Made by a program: the position numbers and the translations under genes. This document shows, one piece after another, positions 5,561 to 7,203 of a stretch of DNA of 7,203 nt. Source of the DNA: UBA1672 sp964015995 (GTDB lineage: Bacteria; Pseudomonadota; Alphaproteobacteria; Micavibrionales; Micavibrionaceae); the NCBI GenBank assembly GCA_964015995.1, contig CAXHFH010000106.1, positions 1 through 7,203 on the forward strand, read 5' to 3'. The first letter of the stretch is position 1; every line of letters starts with the position of its first letter. Under the pieces are notes generated by a model that made no database searches, was not told where the DNA came from, and worked only from the letters and a program-made list of their open reading frames with translations.

Positions 5561-6811
5561 TTACTCAGCAGCAATAGGCCCGGTTGAATAATCGGCAAAG
5601 TCAAGATTGTATGCACGTACCCCCAGTTCTGACCAGTCTCCACCCATATCTTCTTTTGTTGAATGAAGTCTGATGCCGACGCTGTTTTTGAGTACAGACC
5701 ATACGATAATGCTTGATATTGATACAAACGCACCGACAGAGGCAATACCGATGATTTGTGTTATGAGGGATGCTTCGGGATCAGATAAGGTTATCGCCAG
5801 CGTTCCCCAAATACCTGCGGCCAAATGCACCGGAATAGCACCGACGACATCATCGATTTTCAGTTTTTCAAGCGCGCTGGAAGCGCCAATCATCACAATT
5901 GCACCAACCGCGCCAATTAATATCGCTAGGCCGATACTTGGTAAAAGAGGGCCTGCTGTAATGGCCACTAGTCCGGCTAAGGCGCCGTTTAGAACCATTG
6001 GAATATCAATGCGTCCTGTTGTTAATTGGCTGTAGATCAGAGCGCAAATAACACCCGCGGCCGCGGCCATATTGGTGTTTGCAAAAATCTTTGCAACGGC
6101 TAGTGCGTCTTCAGTTGATGCGATGGATAGCTGAGATCCTCCGTTAAATCCGAACCAACCAAACCATAAGATGAATGTTCCGATTGTTACCTGTGGCAGT
6201 GAGCTTCCTGAAAGAGCTCTGGGACGCCCATTTGCTTCGTTGAAACGACCTTTGCGTGCGCCTAAAAGTAAGGCACCTGTAAGTGCTGCCCAGCCACCCA
6301 CGGAGTGAACAACAGTTGATCCGGCAAAGTCACTGAAACCCATTTCGGATAGCCATCCGCCACCCCAAACCCAACTTCCTGCGATCGGGTAAATAATGCC
6401 CGTGAGTAATGCAACGAAAATAATGAATGGCCATAGCTTGATACGCTCCGCAAGCGTTCCTGATACGATGGATGCGGCCGTGGCAACGAAAACCATTTGG
6501 AAAAACCAAAAAGCGTAAGAAGCATAGCCTGCACTATAATCACCTGTGAGTGCAGCTGAATCATCGCCTACCCAAGGTTCTGGCGTTCCGAAAAACCCTC
6601 CATCTACACCTGTAAACATCAGATTATACCCGATGAGGTAAAACATAAGCCCTGCAATGGCATATAAGGAAATATTTTTTACCAATATAACCGCGACTGA
6701 TTTGCTTCGTACCATACCAGCTTCGAGCATCGTAAACCCTGCCGCCATGAACATAACCATGGCCCCGCAAATGAGTAAAAAAAATGTATTTAATAAAAAT
6801 CCCGTTTCCAA
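5561..6811 (-). CDS. amtB: Ammonium channel/transporter, Amt family
   Basis: AmtB conducts ammonium across the inner membrane as a trimer. The 416-residue protein has about eleven hydrophobic segments and every landmark of the family. Counted from the TTG start, these are AGMVRSK (31-37), the Phe-gate region FFQMVF (103-108) followed by SGTLAERIK, a Trp in VWGGG (149), the DFAGSTVVH signature with Asp161 and pore His169, and the second pore His329 in PVHLAAGIWG. The cytoplasmic tail has a typical GIRLHST...ELGVRAY (379-401), the region that contacts the PII protein GlnK. TTG at 6809-6811 is preferred as the start because GGAGGT lies five bases upstream. An in-frame GTG at 6823 would add four residues but has no ribosome binding site. 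The usual partner glnK is not visible. The gene has its own terminator downstream and a terminator upstream belonging to clpS, so it is a single-gene unit between clpS and clpA. Confidence 0.96.
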   Translation of the reverse strand: METGFLLNTFFLLICGAMVMFMAAGFTMLEAGMVRSKSVAVILVKNISLYAIAGLMFYLIGYNLMFTGVDGGFFGTPEPWVGDDSAALTGDYSAGYASYAFWFFQMVFVATAASIVSGTLAERIKLWPFIIFVALLTGIIYPIAGSWVWGGGWLSEMGFSDFAGSTVVHSVGGWAALTGALLLGARKGRFNEANGRPRALSGSSLPQVTIGTFILWFGWFGFNGGSQLSIASTEDALAVAKIFANTNMAAAAGVICALIYSQLTTGRIDIPMVLNGALAGLVAITAGPLLPSIGLAILIGAVGAIVMIGASSALEKLKIDDVVGAIPVHLAAGIWGTLAITLSDPEASLITQIIGIASVGAFVSISSIIVWSVLKNSVGIRLHSTKEDMGGDWSELGVRAYNLDFADYSTGPIAAE

Positions 6812-6815
6812 GATT

Positions 6816-6821
6816 ACCTCC
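6816..6821 (-). promoter_or_regulatory. Strong Shine-Dalgarno that decides the amtB start
   Basis: GGAGGT on the minus strand ends four to five bases before TTG (6809-6811). This is near-ideal spacing. The site overlaps the alternative in-frame GTG codon (6821-6823), which makes that codon unlikely to be the initiator. Confidence 0.7.
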
Positions 6822-6866
6822 ACTGTTCTCGTGTATTCATTTTATGTATATCTGTATTGCAAAATA

Positions 6867-6896
6867 TACATAGCTTAGGGTGGCCAAAATTGTCAA
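6867..6896 (-). promoter_or_regulatory. Candidate sigma-70-type promoter of amtB
   Basis: The minus strand carries a perfect -35 hexamer TTGACA (6891-6896). After 18 bases comes TATGTA (6867-6872) preceded by GC. The GCTA-type -10 resembles the alphaproteobacterial housekeeping form (TTGAC ... GCTANA). Transcription would begin around 6860, about 50 bases before the TTG start. The -10 is imperfect, so the exact start is uncertain. It is flanked by copies of ATTGCAAAA in opposite orientation. Confidence 0.45.
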
Positions 6897-6899
6897 CCA

Positions 6900-6918
6900 T
6901 TTTTTGCAATGCAAAAAA
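6900..6918. repeat. Near-perfect palindrome between clpS and amtB
   Basis: The sequence TTTTTTGCAATGCAAAAAA has two nine-base arms around one central base. It sits immediately upstream of the amtB -35 and its right side doubles as the T tract of the clpS terminator on the minus strand. It could be an operator for a regulator of amtB, or a by-product of the T tract meeting a GCATTGC core. Confidence 0.5.
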
Positions 6919-6942
6919 ACAAACATCAGGATAATGTTTGTT
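6913..6942 (-). terminator. Rho-independent terminator of clpS
   Basis: On the minus strand AACAAACAT (6934-6942) pairs perfectly with ATGTTTGTT (6918-6926) around a seven-base loop. A run of seven T residues (6919-6913) begins at the end of the stem. It starts 36 bases past the clpS stop codon. The stem is AT-rich but has the classic layout. It implies that clpS is not simply co-transcribed with amtB and clpA. Confidence 0.75.
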
Positions 6943-6978
6943 CAAAGGAGGGTTTTAATTATTAAGGATTTTAAAAAA

Positions 6979-7203
6979 TCACTCTTTTTCCATCGTGCAT
7001 TGGAGCGGCTGCTCATTGGCACGTGCGAAGTCCATGACTTGTGCCACTTTGGTTTCAGCAACCTCAAACGTGAAAACACCGCAAATGCCAACGCCGCGGC
7101 GGTGAACATGGAGCATGATGTCTGTGGCTTCCTGACGGTTCTTTTTGAAAATGCTTTCCAAAACATGCACGACAAATTCCATTGGTGTGTAATCGTCATT
7201 CAG
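6979..7203 (-). CDS. clpS: ATP-dependent Clp protease adaptor ClpS (5' end outside window)
   Basis: ClpS binds proteins with N-terminal Leu, Phe, Tyr or Trp and hands them to the ClpA N-domain for degradation by ClpAP. Seventy-four C-terminal residues are visible, from LNDDYTPMEFVV at the right edge to the TGA at 6979-6981. The N-degron pocket is intact: the NDDYTPM motif matches E. coli Asn34-Asp35-Asp36-Thr38-Met40, and the Val-His of LHVHRRG matches Val65-His66. The rest of the fold follows: GICGVFTFEVAETKVAQVMDFAR, then EQPLQCTMEKE, the canonical ClpS ending. The only missing part is the flexible N-terminal extension and the first strand, beyond the window. The frame is fixed by the motif and continues open to the edge, so the Met codon at 7180-7182 is an internal residue, not the start. 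A terminator follows, and amtB stands between this gene and clpA. Confidence 0.96.
   Translation of the reverse strand: MNDDYTPMEFVVHVLESIFKKNRQEATDIMLHVHRRGVGICGVFTFEVAETKVAQVMDFARANEQPLQCTMEKE

Noticed and set aside
5512..5745. Minus-strand open frame spanning the amtB 3' end and terminator.
   Set aside because: Out-of-frame reading of amtB that ends within the terminator stem.
6873..6890. Possible sigma-54 (-24/-12) promoter for amtB: TGGCCACCCTAAGCT on the minus strand.
   Set aside because: The GG and GC pairs are one base too close (11 rather than 12 apart), and the rest of the -24 and -12 elements match poorly. The perfect TTGACA nearby is a better explanation.
6942..7199. Open frame on the minus strand covering the clpS 3' region.
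   Set aside because: Different frame from clpS; its translation is Trp/Ser/Arg-rich and featureless and it runs through the clpS terminator.

Overview
The window reads as ordinary, gene-dense chromosome of a moderate-GC alphaproteobacterium. The strongest lineage signal is a bacterial NDUFA12 homologue (complex I accessory subunit) in a block with mlaD, a DUF2155 protein and aat. This grouping is familiar from alphaproteobacterial genomes. ClpA, ClpS and AmtB also look alphaproteobacterial in type. The exact order or genus cannot be read from the sequence. I see no tRNA or rRNA genes, CRISPR, phage genes, insertion sequences or toxin-antitoxin modules, and no gap longer than about 300 bases.

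Layout. The left edge (1-416, + strand) is the C-terminal part of aat. It converges on, and overlaps at its 3' end, a minus-strand set reading right to left: the NDUFA12 homologue (1429-1824), mlaD (867-1325) and the exported DUF2155 protein (398-913). MlaD and DUF2155 overlap by 47 bases. A 90-base divergent region (1825-1914) separates this set from a plus-strand pair: a RidA-family protein (1915-2376) and, overlapping it by one base (TAATG), an unrecognised exported 239-residue protein (2376-3095). The C-terminus of the latter resembles the L7/L12 C-terminal-domain motif. This pair converges on clpA (3107-5407, minus) across an 11-base gap. Right of clpA lie amtB (5561-6811, minus) and the 3' part of clpS (6979 to the right edge, minus). 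Convincing Rho-independent terminators follow amtB and clpS, so clpS, amtB and clpA appear to be three separate transcription units although they share a strand.

How the genes relate. Three components of the bacterial N-degron (N-end rule) pathway lie within 7.2 kb. Aat adds Leu/Phe to protein N-termini, ClpS recognises the resulting N-degron, and ClpA unfolds the substrate for ClpP, which is not in the window. An ammonium channel gene separates clpS from clpA, which are usually neighbours. The NDUFA12/mlaD/DUF2155 block mixes respiratory-chain and envelope-lipid functions and probably reflects conserved chromosomal order rather than one pathway.

I found no clear new multi-gene system. The items most worth a second look are the unknown exported protein with the L7/L12-like tail, the clpS-amtB-clpA arrangement with its terminators, and the amtB 5' region (TTG start, mini-ORF, repeats flanking the promoter).
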